A program made the translations under genes and the position numbers. From NCBI GenBank assembly GCA_030686115.1, contig CP131612.1:558001-622000 (forward strand): a stretch of 64,000 nucleotides of DNA. The letters run 5' to 3'. The notes beneath the pieces are model-generated. The model made no database searches. It was given only the letters and a program-made list of their open reading frames with translations, and had not been told where the DNA came from. Source of the DNA: Psychrobacter cibarius (GTDB lineage Bacteria > Pseudomonadota > Gammaproteobacteria > Pseudomonadales > Moraxellaceae). Numbering within the stretch: position 1 is the stretch's first letter; the number at the start of each line of letters is the position of its first letter. Of this stretch, positions 1 through 9,694 are shown one piece after another.

Positions 1-377
1 ACTTGTAGCTTACCTTCATAAGTACGGGCACGCTGCGCGAAAATATCCAATATCAAACCCGTACGATCCAGTACGCGACATTTTACCAAGGCTTCAATAT
101 TACGCTCTTGTGATGGCGATAAGCTATGGTTAAATAAGACGATGTCCGCATCATGTTCGCGTACCAATTCTGCTATTTCTTCTGCTTTACCGCTACCAAC
201 GAAGTATCTGGCGTCGGGTCTTTGGCGTGAGCCTGTGACTAAAGCCAAACGATCAGCCCCTGCTGAGTCTGCTAACAGCTCAAATTCACCTAGATCATCA
301 GGATCTTGAATTTGACGGATGTCTAAATGTACTATAATGGCGCGCTCGCCACCTTCGTGTCTTTCAAAATAATCCAA
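1..377 (-). CDS. hflX: GTPase HflX, N-terminal part (cut by window edge)
   Basis: HflX is a ribosome-associated GTPase that rescues or splits stalled 70S ribosomes under stress. Only the first 125 codons are in the window; they give the HflX-specific N-terminal domain, with the stretches [20 protein letters not shown] and [17 protein letters not shown] that match the E. coli protein closely. The GTPase domain lies beyond position 1. The only in-frame start before a stop codon is TTG at 377, preceded by an AGGTGA ribosome binding site, so a TTG start is well supported. The start residues ([12 protein letters not shown]) fit the family's usual N-terminus. Confidence 0.93.
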   Translation of the reverse strand, partial: MDYFERHEGGERAIIVHLDIRQIQDPDDLGEFELLADSAGADRLALVTGSRQRPDARYFVGSGKAEEIAELVREHDADIVLFNHSLSPSQERNIEALVKCRVLDRTGLILDIFAQRARTYEGKLQ

Positions 378-543
378 AGAGTATCACCTATTTAATAAAG
401 TAAATATATCGCTATTATCCATTCAGTAAACGTCGATATAGCGTTCATATGACCATATATATGTGGTCTCATCACTTAATATTAAAGCGTTATAGCACAA
501 TTAACGATGGTTTTATGTTACAGCGTAAATGAAAGCCATAGGC

Positions 544-657
544 AAATCAGTGAACGCAGCAGAACTGGTTGAATAAAAAGCAACTCATTGAACAAAAAGG
601 AGCTCAGTGAATAAAAAGCAACTCAGTGAACAAATCGTCACTGACTGAATAAATTTT
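544..657. repeat. Six tandem copies of a degenerate 19-bp repeat
   Basis: Six consecutive units of about 19 bp run head to tail: 544-562, 563-581, 582-600, 601-619, 620-639 (20 bp) and 640-657. The shared core is AACTCAGTGAACAAAAAGC, with T/C exchange in GAATAAA/GAACAAA alternating between copies. The array fills much of the 342-bp gap between hflX and the acyltransferase gene and ends about 60 bases before the acyltransferase start. The rest of the gap (378-543, 658-719) is AT-rich with no feature I can name. Confidence 0.85.
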
Positions 658-719
658 GTTATACTCATGGCGCTTGTTTACGATATATAATCATAAGTTT
701 TTAACCACGAGGGACACAG

Positions 720-1520
720 ATGAGCCAATCTAAGTCAGGCTTCTCACTCAGACAACAGTTGGGGCGCGGCAAACAAATTGCTGGCATGACCACCACTATC
801 GCTGGTGGATTGCGCGCCGCCCAACGTATTGGCGCATTTAAACAGCCACCACGCGAAAAATTGCCACGCTATATTCAAGCCTTTTGCCGCAAAATGGCAG
901 GCTCTTTTGGCGTCAAGGTTGTGGCAGTCGAGCGGGTAGAGCAGCACCACGGATTATGGGTATCCAATCATGTGTCATGGATGGATATCCCTGTGGTGGG
1001 GACATTGAGTCCTGCTTTTTTCTTATCCAAAGCTGAAATCGGTGAATGGCCTGTATTTGGTAAGCTGGCTCATGCAGCAGGCACGGTATTTATCGAGCGT
1101 GGTTCCGGTGATGCAGGGTCGGTCGCCGCCCAAATTGCCAGTTTTTTGACCAAAGGTTTCTCGGTCATATTCTTCCCTGAGGCGACCACCACAGACGGTA
1201 AAAAAATCAAACGTATCCATGGTACTTTGCTACAAGCTGCCATAGATGCTGACGTGCCCGTACGCCCGCTGGTAATTGCTTACGTCAATAAAGACGGTAC
1301 GTTAAGTGAAGAGTTGCCTTACTATGGCAAGCTTACGATGAAAGAGAGCATAAAAAAGGTACTCGATACTAAAGATGTGACCGCCTATGTATTGCCACTT
1401 GAGCCAATAGATCCTAAAGGGTTGAGCAAAAGTGAATTGACGGACTTGTTACAAGCCCGTATGCAAGAAGGTTTGGCCGAATTACATTCGCGAGTCTTAA
1501 CGAAAGTCGCTAAAATATAA
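720..1520 (+). CDS. 1-acyl-sn-glycerol-3-phosphate acyltransferase family protein (PlsC-like)
   Basis: Members of this family move an acyl chain from acyl-CoA or acyl-ACP to a lysophospholipid, most often lysophosphatidate, at the inner face of the cytoplasmic membrane. The catalytic HX4D motif is seen as NHVSWMD (His84, Asp89), and the acceptor-binding block as FFPEATTTDG (151-160), where alanine replaces the usual glycine of FPEGT. The 266-residue length is normal. An AGGGA ribosome binding site about six bases before the ATG supports the start. The gene stands alone, converging on the Tas-like gene with a shared terminator. The substrate could be another lysolipid, so no gene symbol is given. 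Confidence 0.88.
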   Translation: MSQSKSGFSLRQQLGRGKQIAGMTTTIAGGLRAAQRIGAFKQPPREKLPRYIQAFCRKMAGSFGVKVVAVERVEQHHGLWVSNHVSWMDIPVVGTLSPAFFLSKAEIGEWPVFGKLAHAAGTVFIERGSGDAGSVAAQIASFLTKGFSVIFFPEATTTDGKKIKRIHGTLLQAAIDADVPVRPLVIAYVNKDGTLSEELPYYGKLTMKESIKKVLDTKDVTAYVLPLEPIDPKGLSKSELTDLLQARMQEGLAELHSRVLTKVAKI

Positions 1521-1564
1521 AGCGGTGACAGCATAATAGTTGTGAATATTTAACACGCTCTAAT

Positions 1565-1613
1565 AAAAAAGGCGCAAATCGCTCAGTTTATAACTGCGAT
1601 TTGCGCCTTTTTT
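1565..1613. terminator. Bidirectional intrinsic terminator
   Basis: An 18-bp inverted repeat (1565-1582 with 1596-1613), GC-rich in the middle (GGCGCAAATCGC), is bounded by A-runs on the left and T-runs on the right. It can therefore end transcription from both the acyltransferase gene and the converging Tas-like gene. Confidence 0.93.
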
Positions 1614-1690
1614 TGTCGATTAAAAATACAGCAGCCTCAATGCGCCAAAGTCTGGTTCTCATCAGACCATGGTGTCACCTCAAGCTAAAA

Positions 1691-2731
1691 TTAGGGTGAT
1701 GGATTAGGATGCTGGGTATGCACCGCTTCAATCGCTTCCAATACTTCTGAGCTTAAGGTTAAATGGATACTATCGATGTTGGATTTTAGCTGCTCGATCG
1801 TAGTAGCGCCAATAATGTTACTGGTGACAAATGAGCGTGAGTTAACGAAAGCCAATGCCATCTGTGGCATATCTAAACCTGCATCCGCTGCAATTTTGGC
1901 GTATTGAGCAGTGGCTGATAGCGCTTGTTCATTGGTATAGCGCGCAAAGCGATCATACATCGTCAGACGCGCACCCGCTGGACGTTTGCCATCGAGATAT
2001 TTACCAGATAAGACGCCAAAGCCAAGCGGTGAATAAGCCAGTAGACCCACATTCTCACGGTGGGTAATCTCGGCCATAGCGACTTCGTATAAGCGGTTTA
2101 GCAAACTGTAAGGATTTTGCACCGTGATAGGGGCGATCAAACCATTTTTATCCGCCTCCCATAGATAGCGCATCAGTCCCCAAGCGGTATCGTTCGATAG
2201 TCCATAAGCGCGAATACGCCCTTTTTTAATCTCATCATTTAACGCTTGAATGGTCTCTAGAAATGGTGTCAAATCATCTAATGGTTGCGATGCCATCTCT
2301 TCGGTATAGCCAAGCTGACTAAAAAAATTCGCTTGGCGTTCAGGCCAATGGAGCTGGTAAATATCAATATAATCGGTCTGCAAACGCTGAAGATTGCCAT
2401 CGATGGCGCTGCTAATATGTTCGGCATTAAAACGCGTTTGCCCATCACGCAAAAAATCCATCGGCGATATTTTGCTAGCAAGGATAACTTTATCGCGCTG
2501 TTTGGTTTTATTAAACCATGTGCCCATGAAGCGTTCAGTATCGCCTTGCTTGTCCTTATCCGGCGGCGATGGATACATTTCCGCCGTATCCCAAAAATTC
2601 ACCCCTTCGCTTAGCGCCATGTCCATTTGTTCATGTGCTTGGGTCTCGGTATTTTGCTGTCCCCATGTCATCGTGCCTAAACAAATCTTAGAAACTTTTT
2701 CATTGAGTTGTGGCAACATTTGATATTGCAT
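1691..2731 (-). CDS. tas: Tas-type NADP(H)-dependent aldo/keto reductase
   Basis: This is an aldo/keto reductase, an (alpha/beta)8-barrel enzyme that reduces aldehydes and ketones with NADPH in the cytoplasm. It resembles E. coli Tas over its whole length (both 346 residues), including the distinctive DTAEMYP segment. The catalytic tetrad is visible: Asp48 and Tyr53 (DTAEMY), Lys87 (ASKIS) and His128 (QLHWP). The ATG start has AAGGA about seven bases upstream. In E. coli, extra Tas suppresses tyrosine auxotrophy in starved cells, but the natural substrate is unknown. It is a single gene here. Confidence 0.88.
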   Translation of the reverse strand: MQYQMLPQLNEKVSKICLGTMTWGQQNTETQAHEQMDMALSEGVNFWDTAEMYPSPPDKDKQGDTERFMGTWFNKTKQRDKVILASKISPMDFLRDGQTRFNAEHISSAIDGNLQRLQTDYIDIYQLHWPERQANFFSQLGYTEEMASQPLDDLTPFLETIQALNDEIKKGRIRAYGLSNDTAWGLMRYLWEADKNGLIAPITVQNPYSLLNRLYEVAMAEITHRENVGLLAYSPLGFGVLSGKYLDGKRPAGARLTMYDRFARYTNEQALSATAQYAKIAADAGLDMPQMALAFVNSRSFVTSNIIGATTIEQLKSNIDSIHLTLSSEVLEAIEAVHTQHPNPSP

Positions 2732-2780
2732 ATGAATGTCCTTTGTAAATGTATTTTTATAGCTGACAGTTTTTAAGCGA

Positions 2781-3278
2781 TTACATGAGCTTTATGCCAG
2801 TGACACCAGGTGGGGTAACTTTAAAGATTTTTACTTTAAATAACAGGGATTGTCCGGCAAGGGGATGGTTAAAATCCACTTCGACTTGATCGTCATCGAG
2901 TGCACTAATCGTACCCGGCAGCGTGTTTTTTCCTTTGTCTTCGAACTCTACCATCATGCCGATTTCTGGATTATCAGCGATTAACGCAAACTGAGTACGG
3001 CTGAAATGTTGGATGTTGTCAGGATTCCAATCGCCAAATGCCTGCTCCGGCTCAAGGTGGGCAGAGCGCGTATCACCAGCACGCAGGTTCATTAATACCT
3101 GCTCAAAGCCAGGTAACAAACTTTCATCACCAATGGTGAGCGTTACAGGCGCATCACGGCTAAAGGTAGAATCAATCATCGTCCCGTTCTCTAGTGATAC
3201 TTCAAAGTGCAGCTTTACAAGGCTGCCAAAAGTGATACGGGTGTCTTCATTGGGATTGATAAATTGTGAGTCGGTCAT
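2781..3278 (-). CDS. fkpB: FKBP-type peptidyl-prolyl cis-trans isomerase, SlpA/FkpB type
   Basis: This small cytoplasmic prolyl isomerase and chaperone has the SlpD/SlyD-like layout: an FKBP half (VKLHFEVSLENGTMIDSTF, then LPGFEQVLMNLRAGD) with an inserted IF domain (FSRTQF to VEFEDKGKNTLPGTI) and a return to the FKBP fold (VEVDFNHPLAGQSLLFKVKI). Of two close starts, ATG at 3278 is chosen over TTG at 3284; neither has a strong ribosome binding site. In many proteobacteria fkpB follows lspA; here it lies about 1.8 kb from lspA with two plus-strand genes between them. Confidence 0.87.
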   Translation of the reverse strand: MTDSQFINPNEDTRITFGSLVKLHFEVSLENGTMIDSTFSRDAPVTLTIGDESLLPGFEQVLMNLRAGDTRSAHLEPEQAFGDWNPDNIQHFSRTQFALIADNPEIGMMVEFEDKGKNTLPGTISALDDDQVEVDFNHPLAGQSLLFKVKIFKVTPPGVTGIKLM

Positions 3279-3362
3279 AGTCAACAGCCATTTATTACGG
3301 GATTAGGAATTGGTTGGGCAAATAATATAAGAAATGATAAGCCATCTTGGAGAGTATGTAAG

Positions 3363-3390
3363 CGTAAATAGTGTAACGCAAATAGTGTAA
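3363..3390. repeat. 14-bp tandem duplication upstream of the cold-shock/DUF1294 gene
   Basis: Two adjacent copies, CGTAAATAGTGTAA (3363-3376) and CGCAAATAGTGTAA (3377-3390), differ at one base. They lie 37 bases before the start of the plus-strand cold-shock/DUF1294 gene, so they fall in its promoter or leader. Confidence 0.75.
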
Positions 3391-3426
3391 TATATTTGGC
3401 AATTCTAAGAGCAGGCAGGGGTTTTT

Positions 3427-4098
3427 ATGGTAAATAAACAACAAGGTCACATTAAAAAGTGGCAAGACGACAAAGGCTTTGGTTTTATCGAAACACAGAA
3501 TGGTGATTCAATATTCTTTCATATCAATGAGTTTAAAGCGCGTCGTCGCCCTGAGGTCGGTGAGCCCGTCGTTTTTACGTTTGGGCAGGACAATCAAGGG
3601 CGTATGCAAGCAAAAGATGTACAAGAACTTAGCTTTGTGCAGCAAAAAATGGCGCAAAAGAATCAGAAAATCCGTCAGCGTAATCACAAACGTAGCATGC
3701 AAGCAGACTTTGAAGCGGGACAAAAGAAACGTTTGTTTCTTGGTGTGGGCTTTTATGGCGTATTAATCTTGTTGGCTGCCATGAACAAGCTCAGCTGGCT
3801 GGTTGTGGGTTGGTATGTGGCATTGGGTCTCATTACTTATATGATGTATGCCAAGGACAAAGCCGCTGCTCAGAATAATGATTGGCGCACACCTGAATCA
3901 ACCTTGCATCTGCTAAGTGCGCTGGGCGGTTGGGTGGGCGCGATGGTTGCGCAGACGTATCTACGCCACAAGTCGCAAAAGCCTGAATTTCGAGTGGCGT
4001 ATTATTTAACTGTTCTCATCAATATGGCGGGGTTATTGTTTATATTGACAGGGGGAGGCTTAGCATTTTTGCAAGGATTACTTGATTCTTTGGTATAA
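3427..4098 (+). CDS. Cold-shock domain protein fused to DUF1294 membrane domain
   Basis: Residues 3-68 form a cold-shock domain with both RNA-binding motifs (KGFGFIE and SIFFHIN). A basic linker follows (about 75-100), then a DUF1294 domain with three or four membrane helices and the family signature DKAAA...WRTPESTLHLLSALGGW around residues 147-180. This domain fusion is common in gammaproteobacteria. It should tether a nucleic-acid-binding domain to the inner face of the membrane; the actual role is unknown. The ATG start follows a purine-rich GCAGGCAGGGG. A divergent FKBP gene lies upstream. Confidence 0.88.
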   Translation: MVNKQQGHIKKWQDDKGFGFIETQNGDSIFFHINEFKARRRPEVGEPVVFTFGQDNQGRMQAKDVQELSFVQQKMAQKNQKIRQRNHKRSMQADFEAGQKKRLFLGVGFYGVLILLAAMNKLSWLVVGWYVALGLITYMMYAKDKAAAQNNDWRTPESTLHLLSALGGWVGAMVAQTYLRHKSQKPEFRVAYYLTVLINMAGLLFILTGGGLAFLQGLLDSLV

Positions 4099-4314
4099 AA
4101 GTATTTGTTTATTTATCATAGTGAGCGGTGTAGTTTTGATGTTTAATGCTTAAGTCTAAAATAAACGGCTGATGAAACATCAACGTTTTAGATCTTGAAT
4201 GGCTGGTTGCCGTGCATTGGTATTTTGTGCGAGTATGACGAATTGTACGTAATGAGCACGATTTTTCAGAATAAACCTTAAATGGATTTCATTAATAATA
4301 AAAGGCGAACGCAA

Positions 4315-4926
4315 GTGATTACTTTATACAAATACACCCATCCAAGTCGCGCTGAAACAGTCATTTGGGCATTGCAGGAGCTGGGCTTAGAGTATGAGAC
4401 CAAAGAAATAGATGGCAAAAAAGGGGAGCAGCGAAGTCCTGAGTTTTTAGCCGTTAACCCCTTTGGTAAAATCCCTACCATCACACATGAAGGCAAACAC
4501 TTTACTGAGTCGTTGGCTATTATTGAATATCTCAATGAGTTACACCCTGACAAACCTTTGACACCAAACACAGCAGATGAGAACTTCGCTGAGAAAAACT
4601 ATAAACTTCGCCAAGTAATTTCATTTGGCATGATCGAGATTGAGAGTTATCTATGGATACTCACCAAAATCAAGGTATTAGACAATTATGAAAACTGGCC
4701 TGAGGGCACCGCTAACAACTGCCTGAAGTGTATCCAAAAAGCCCTGCCGATTGCTTATGCTTGGGTAGATGAGCAGGAGTATATAGCGGGGGACAGCTTT
4801 ACGCTGGCAGACATTTATTATCAGCATTTGTTTTCATGGTTGAAGATGCTGGGTGTTGAGTTGCCTGAGCAGGTTCAAGATTATCTTGGAAAACTATCGA
4901 AGCGTGAGAAGTTTCCTAAGAGATAA
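4315..4926 (+). CDS. Glutathione S-transferase family protein
   Basis: This is a cytosolic glutathione transferase: a thioredoxin-like N-terminal half (ITLYKYTHPSRAETVIWALQ, then the cis-proline segment NPFGKIPTI and the glutathione-binding FTESLAIIEYL) followed by an all-helical C-terminal half with the N-capping motif AGDSFTLADIYY. I choose GTG at 4315 because the family usually starts right before this first strand and an AAAGGCG site precedes it; an in-frame ATG at 4282 has no ribosome binding site and would add 11 residues. The substrate cannot be read from sequence. Confidence 0.86.
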   Translation: MITLYKYTHPSRAETVIWALQELGLEYETKEIDGKKGEQRSPEFLAVNPFGKIPTITHEGKHFTESLAIIEYLNELHPDKPLTPNTADENFAEKNYKLRQVISFGMIEIESYLWILTKIKVLDNYENWPEGTANNCLKCIQKALPIAYAWVDEQEYIAGDSFTLADIYYQHLFSWLKMLGVELPEQVQDYLGKLSKREKFPKR

Positions 4927-5012
4927 TCAATCATGAATGTAAGCTGTTGAGAGTGGCGTATAGGCGCAATACTCTATGCTAACTAATAGCCTTTATCAGA
5001 AAAAATGATGAA

Positions 5013-5052
5013 TAAAAAAGGTGGGTTACGACTGCGTAACCCACCTTTTTTA
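5013..5052. terminator. Bidirectional intrinsic terminator
   Basis: The stem GGTGGGTTACG pairs with CGTAACCCACC over a four-base loop, with A-runs on one side and T-runs on the other. It lies between the converging glutathione transferase and lspA genes and suits both. Confidence 0.93.
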
Positions 5053-5088
5053 TTTATAAATTGAATTAACATTTCTAGCTGTAGACGG

Positions 5089-5736
5089 TTACGACCGTGG
5101 CATTTCACGCTTTTTTTCTAAAAACAGCATATCAATGACAATCAACGCCACACCGATACTAATGCCCATATCCGCAATATTAAAGATAGGGTAATGCCAG
5201 ACATCAGCGTTGTGTACATGGATAAAGTCGATGACGTGACCATGTAGCAAGCGGTCAATGAGATTGCCAACCGCACCGCCGAGCACTAGCGCTAGGCCTG
5301 TCGATAGTAGCTTGGCTTGGCGTGGGGCTTTTATCAGGTAGCCAATTAAAAATAGCGACATTATCAATGCCAATCCCGAAAAAAACCACTTCTGCCAACC
5401 ACCAGCATCTGCCAAAAAGCTAAATGCCGCGCCATAGTTGTATGCCAATGTCCAATTCAGAAAAGGCTCAATCACAGGCACTGGCTCATGAAAAGTCAGC
5501 TTAGTTTCAGCCAGCCACTTCGTCCATTGATCGATGATTAGCACGACCAACGATAGGAGATACCATGTAAACGCACGACGGCCATTCGCAATCATTTTTG
5601 GCGTCTTATTCAGACGACTTTTCGGTGTCGTTGAGCTGCCTGTAGTTGCATGAGCTGGTTCAGGTGATCTATCGACTTCGCCATATGGCGGCTTGTTGTC
5701 TGATGATTCTGTTGAGTTAGGCGTATGGTTAGGCAT
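5089..5736 (-). CDS. lspA: Lipoprotein signal peptidase (signal peptidase II)
   Basis: LspA is the inner-membrane aspartic protease that cuts the signal peptide from diacylglyceryl-modified prolipoproteins. Both catalytic aspartates are present: Asp170 (HVIDFI) and Asp189 (FNIADMG), 19 apart as in E. coli; GNLIDR and four membrane helices also fit. The protein is about 50 residues longer than usual because of a hydrophilic N-terminal tail (residues 1-53) before the first helix. The start at 5736 overlaps the ileS stop by eight bases and has GAGGTG upstream; this is translational coupling of the kind seen in many proteobacteria. Confidence 0.95.
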   Translation of the reverse strand: MPNHTPNSTESSDNKPPYGEVDRSPEPAHATTGSSTTPKSRLNKTPKMIANGRRAFTWYLLSLVVLIIDQWTKWLAETKLTFHEPVPVIEPFLNWTLAYNYGAAFSFLADAGGWQKWFFSGLALIMSLFLIGYLIKAPRQAKLLSTGLALVLGGAVGNLIDRLLHGHVIDFIHVHNADVWHYPIFNIADMGISIGVALIVIDMLFLEKKREMPRS

Positions 5737-8575
5737 AGTGGCGCACCTCACCATCACCGCTGACGTTAGTCACGCAGCGTGCGCATAGTTCTGGATGTGC
5801 ACTATCCGTACCGATATCATCACGGATATGCCAGCAGCGTACGCACTTGGTGCCAGCTGCGGCGCTCACCTTGACCACTAAGCCTACTGATTCATCCGTG
5901 CTGCCGTCAGTTTGCTTATCTGTGCTTGTTTTATCGGCAGGAGCGTCGTTCATTGGTTTCAAAGTTGCGCTACTAGTGATTAGTACAAAGCGCAGCTCTT
6001 CACCCAGCTTGGCCAAGCTTTCATGCATTGCACCGTCAGCATATAGATTAACATCGGCAGACAAGTTAGCGTTGATGATTTTTTCGCCACGTGCCGTTTC
6101 GATATGTTTATTGACCATATCCTTTGCAAGCATGATACGTTGCCAGTCATCGTTGCTGATCGCGCTTAGCTCAAATTCTGGAAATTTATACCATTCTTCA
6201 GTAAATACATAACTGTCAGCGCCATGCAATACTTCCCACGCTTCTTGTGCCGTGAATGACAAAATCGGCGTAATCCAGCGAATGAGTGCCTGAACGATAT
6301 GGTAAATCGCCGTTTGCGCAGAGCGACGCGGCTGTCCATCAGTCTGAGTCGTATACTGACGATCTTTGATAATATCTAAATAGAAACTGCCCAAATCTTG
6401 CGAACAGAACGCAGTAATATGCTGGGTGACTTGGTGAAAATCCATCGCATCATAAGCACTGATGATTTGTGCTTGCACGGTTTGCGCGCGCTCAATGATG
6501 AATTTATCAAGGCTGACCAGCTCATTGATATCGACGCTGTTGGTCGCTGGATCAAAGTCATCGGTATTGGCAAGTAAGAAACGCAGGGTATTACGGATAC
6601 GGCGATACATATCGATTGCGCCTTTAAAGACCGTTTTACCCGCGCTCATCTCATAACGATAGTCGCTTGATGCAATCCACAAACGCAGCATGTCCGCGCC
6701 TGTTTTATTGATCTCTTCCTGCGGCGTGATGATATTGCCAAGTGACTTACTCATCTTGCGACCGTTTTCATCAACCACAAAACCATGCGTCAGTACTTGC
6801 TTAAATGGTGGGCGACCGTACATGGCTTCTGAGGTCAATAATGACGTCTGGAACCAACCGCGATGTTGGTCAGAGCCTTCCAAGTAGATATCTGCTGGGT
6901 TGGTCAATTCATCGCGCTGCTCAAGGACCGCAAAATGCGTCGTGCCAGAGTCAAACCAAACGTCTAAGGTGTCGGTTGCTTTATCATAGTCAGCAGCCTC
7001 GTTGCCTAAGAAGTCTTCACAGCTGGCATCAAACCAAGCTTCCACACCGCCTGCATCGATTTTTTGTGCAGCGACTTCCATCAGCTCAAGCGTGTTTGGA
7101 TGCAGCTCGCCTGTTTCTTTATGGGTAAAGAAAGTAATCGGCACGCCCCATGTACGCTGACGTGAGATACACCAATCAGGACGACCCGTCATCATGGCTT
7201 CGATACGGTTTTGTCCCCATGCTGGTGTCCAGCTTACTGCTGGGATATCAGCAAGTGCACGCTCACGCAGACCTTTGGTTTCCATATTGATAAACCACTG
7301 CGGCGTTGCGCGGAAAATAATCGGTGACTTATGACGCCAGCAATGCGGATAGCTGTGCTCAATCTTGGTATGACTGATTAGATGTCCATTGTCATGCAGT
7401 GCGGCGATGATTTTTGGATTGGCCTTATAAATGTGCTCGCCCGCAAATACCGCTGCGCTGTCTAGGTAGACGCCCGTACCACTGACTGGGTTTTCAACGG
7501 GTAAGTTATATTTCAGACCCACGATATAATCGTCAAGACCGTGACCAGGTGCTGTATGGACGAGGCCAGTACCACTATCAGTGGTCACGTGATCGCCTAG
7601 GATTAATGGCACTTGACGGTCTGCAATCAGTGGATGCTGGGCACGCAAGCCTTCAAGCTCGCGCCCAGATACGGTCGCTAGCACGCCTTGATTGCTAAGT
7701 TTGAGTTCCGTTAATGCTGTTTCAACCAAATCCGCGGCTAGTAGCAAATTACCTTTTTCAGTCGCCACCACACTATAGTTGTGTTCAGGATGTACAGAGA
7801 TGGCTTGGTTAGCAGGTAGCGTCCAAGGGGTCGTCGTCCAAATAACAGCGGCGATATTACCCGCTACGTCAGCCAACGCCGCAACCTTATCGGTATCCAA
7901 AACATCAAAGCTCACATAGATAGCATCAGACACTTTATCTTGGTATTCAACTTCGGCCTCAGCCAGCGCAGAGCTACAGTCCAAGCACCAGTTGACTGGC
8001 TTCATACCGCGAGTAACATGACCATTGTCATAAATTTTGGCAAGGGCGCGTACGATGTTGGCTTCTTGATGGAAGTTCATCGTTAGATATGGGTTGTCCC
8101 AATCGCCAAATACGCCTAGACGTTTAAAATCTGCCTTTTGCAATTCAATCTGGGTGCTCGCATACTCGCGGCATAGACCACGAAATTCGGTAGCCGATAC
8201 TTTTTGACCGACCTTGCCAACTTTGGCTTCGACCTTTTGCTCGATAGGCAAACCATGACAGTCCCAACCGGGGACATAAGGCGCATCAAAACCGGATAGC
8301 GTTTTTGACTTCACGATAATGTCTTTGAGTACTTTATTAACCGCGTGACCCAAGTGAATCTGACCGTTGGCGTAAGGAGGGCCATCGTGCAAAATGTATT
8401 TGGTCGCCCCAGCACGTGCCTGACGAATTTTGCCGTACACATCATCCGCTTCCCAAGCAGCAAGCCAATCTGGCTCGCGCTTGGCAAGGTTTGCACGCAT
8501 CGCAAATGGCGTGTCGGCAAGGTTTAGCGTGTCTTTATAATCCTGGCTTGGCGTATCAGTACTTTTATCAGTCAT
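5729..8575 (-). CDS. ileS: Isoleucyl-tRNA synthetase
   Basis: IleS charges tRNA-Ile with isoleucine and edits misactivated valine. The class I signatures are clear: HLGH (residues 74-77) and KMSKS (around 606-612). The CP1 editing domain lies between them ([12 protein letters not shown]). The C-terminus has the two CxxC pairs of the bacterial zinc-binding domain (CVRCW and CARC). The length of 948 residues matches the bacterial type. The gene is first in an ileS-lspA operon; ribF, which often precedes it, is not adjacent. No T-box leader is seen, as expected for this group. Confidence 0.98.
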   Translation of the reverse strand: MTDKSTDTPSQDYKDTLNLADTPFAMRANLAKREPDWLAAWEADDVYGKIRQARAGATKYILHDGPPYANGQIHLGHAVNKVLKDIIVKSKTLSGFDAPYVPGWDCHGLPIEQKVEAKVGKVGQKVSATEFRGLCREYASTQIELQKADFKRLGVFGDWDNPYLTMNFHQEANIVRALAKIYDNGHVTRGMKPVNWCLDCSSALAEAEVEYQDKVSDAIYVSFDVLDTDKVAALADVAGNIAAVIWTTTPWTLPANQAISVHPEHNYSVVATEKGNLLLAADLVETALTELKLSNQGVLATVSGRELEGLRAQHPLIADRQVPLILGDHVTTDSGTGLVHTAPGHGLDDYIVGLKYNLPVENPVSGTGVYLDSAAVFAGEHIYKANPKIIAALHDNGHLISHTKIEHSYPHCWRHKSPIIFRATPQWFINMETKGLRERALADIPAVSWTPAWGQNRIEAMMTGRPDWCISRQRTWGVPITFFTHKETGELHPNTLELMEVAAQKIDAGGVEAWFDASCEDFLGNEAADYDKATDTLDVWFDSGTTHFAVLEQRDELTNPADIYLEGSDQHRGWFQTSLLTSEAMYGRPPFKQVLTHGFVVDENGRKMSKSLGNIITPQEEINKTGADMLRLWIASSDYRYEMSAGKTVFKGAIDMYRRIRNTLRFLLANTDDFDPATNSVDINELVSLDKFIIERAQTVQAQIISAYDAMDFHQVTQHITAFCSQDLGSFYLDIIKDRQYTTQTDGQPRRSAQTAIYHIVQALIRWITPILSFTAQEAWEVLHGADSYVFTEEWYKFPEFELSAISNDDWQRIMLAKDMVNKHIETARGEKIINANLSADVNLYADGAMHESLAKLGEELRFVLITSSATLKPMNDAPADKTSTDKQTDGSTDESVGLVVKVSAAAGTKCVRCWHIRDDIGTDSAHPELCARCVTNVSGDGEVRHYA

Positions 8576-8985
8576 AGAAGGTGTCTTTTTAGAAAATGGA
8601 TTAAAAATCGATGTAAAGTCAGATGTGACATTTAGGGTAATGCTTAGCTGGCTGCTTAACCGTTGATGATCGCTTTCTCACTTATAATATGTCGCTGTGC
8701 ATCAACGTCATAAATATGCTCACGTCAATAATAAATGCTATCGAGACGAATGCAACATAAAATATGCTTATGGATAATAAAATACCGTGATAGCAATAAA
8801 CTAAAAAGAGGCAATGAGATTGGCAGCTATTATATGACAAAAAGTCTAGGGTAAAAAGAGCTGGTCAGTATTGTCCTTATTTTAGCCAAAACCAATCATT
8901 TATACGAGTGATGCATCACCTATTGAATCATACGGATGGCAAGTGCCATTGTCTACCGACTGGACTCTAAACAGCAGGCTAAGCG
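8576..8985. other. 410-bp gap upstream of ileS
   Basis: This gap holds the promoter region of ileS and the end of the ScsD-like transcript. I see TATTATAAG-like -10 candidates near 8690 on the minus strand, but no -35 element at the right distance, so no promoter is called. No gene or hairpin is evident. Confidence 0.4.
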
Positions 8986-9549
8986 TTAAAAAACTGATGA
9001 TAACCATAAGCGCAATTTCAGCGACCATAAGGGTTGAATGCCCGTCAAACCTTGAGTCATCTCGCCATTCTTTAATATGACATACGAAGGTGTCACTTGT
9101 CCTTGCCAATCAGCGAAGATGCTGCCTTCTTGATCATTTATCGTCGTAAAGCGATAGCTGTTTTCATTAAGGTAGCGATGCAGCTCTTGGTCAGTACCTG
9201 ATTTAATAGCAATCGTAACGACCGGATAATCATTTGCGGCGGCAAGTCTGTCTATGGTCGGCGAGGTGATACTACAAATGGGACACCACGTGCCCCAAAA
9301 ATACACCAGCGTTGGTTGTTCATTGCTCAGCGCCGCTAAGTCAACGACTTGCCCTTGATAATCGGTCAGTTGCAATTGCGGGTTGGCTGGCATGATAGGC
9401 TGTCGCCACCAATTAATAGCGGTATAAATAACAGCAAATACCAAGCCATATATGAGGATATTTTTAGCGATAGACAACCCCTTTTGCTTGGGTGTTTTCT
9501 TTGGCTTTTTAATGGATTTTTCAGTATCAGTATCAGTATCAGTCGTCAT
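8986..9549 (-). CDS. ScsD/TlpA-like membrane-anchored protein disulfide oxidoreductase
   Basis: This 187-residue protein has a lysine-rich cytoplasmic start, one membrane helix (about 29-46) and a periplasmic thioredoxin fold with the redox pair Cys89-Pro-Ile-Cys92 (GTWCPIC). The cis-proline region is VTPSYVIL. It resembles ScsD and the TlpA/DsbE group, which reduce or form disulfides outside the membrane. The start at 9549 is chosen because the upstream in-frame codons to 9648 lie across a terminator hairpin at 9611-9640. Codons 3-9 come from a GATACT hexanucleotide repeat (TDTDTDT). No other scs or ccm gene is near. Confidence 0.82.
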   Translation of the reverse strand: MTTDTDTDTEKSIKKPKKTPKQKGLSIAKNILIYGLVFAVIYTAINWWRQPIMPANPQLQLTDYQGQVVDLAALSNEQPTLVYFWGTWCPICSITSPTIDRLAAANDYPVVTIAIKSGTDQELHRYLNENSYRFTTINDQEGSIFADWQGQVTPSYVILKNGEMTQGLTGIQPLWSLKLRLWLSSVF

Positions 9550-9610
9550 AATGGCTGCTTTTTTGCTATAGGTTTTGTATAAATGGCTTTGATAAGTGGT
9601 TGTTGATAGA

Positions 9611-9640
9611 TAAAAATAAACGGCTGAAATGTCAGCCGTA
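9611..9640 (-). terminator. Intrinsic terminator of the GNAT-nitrilase gene
   Basis: On the minus strand ACGGCTGA (9632-9639) pairs with TCAGCCGT (9620-9627) over CATT and is followed by a T-rich run. It ends the upstream fusion gene and separates it from the ScsD-like gene. Confidence 0.88.
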
Positions 9641-9694
9641 TTATTCATAAACTTTATTAAACCGTGTTCAGTGTTGGTATTTTAAAATGACTGA

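Noticed and set aside
8900..9109. 69-codon minus-strand frame at the end of the ScsD-like gene
   Set aside because: It is a shifted frame of the ScsD-like gene; the latter ends normally with the family's usual C-terminus, so no frameshift is needed.
9550..9648. N-terminal extension of the ScsD-like protein from an ATG at 9648
   Set aside because: These codons overlap a clear intrinsic terminator (9611-9640) of the upstream gene.
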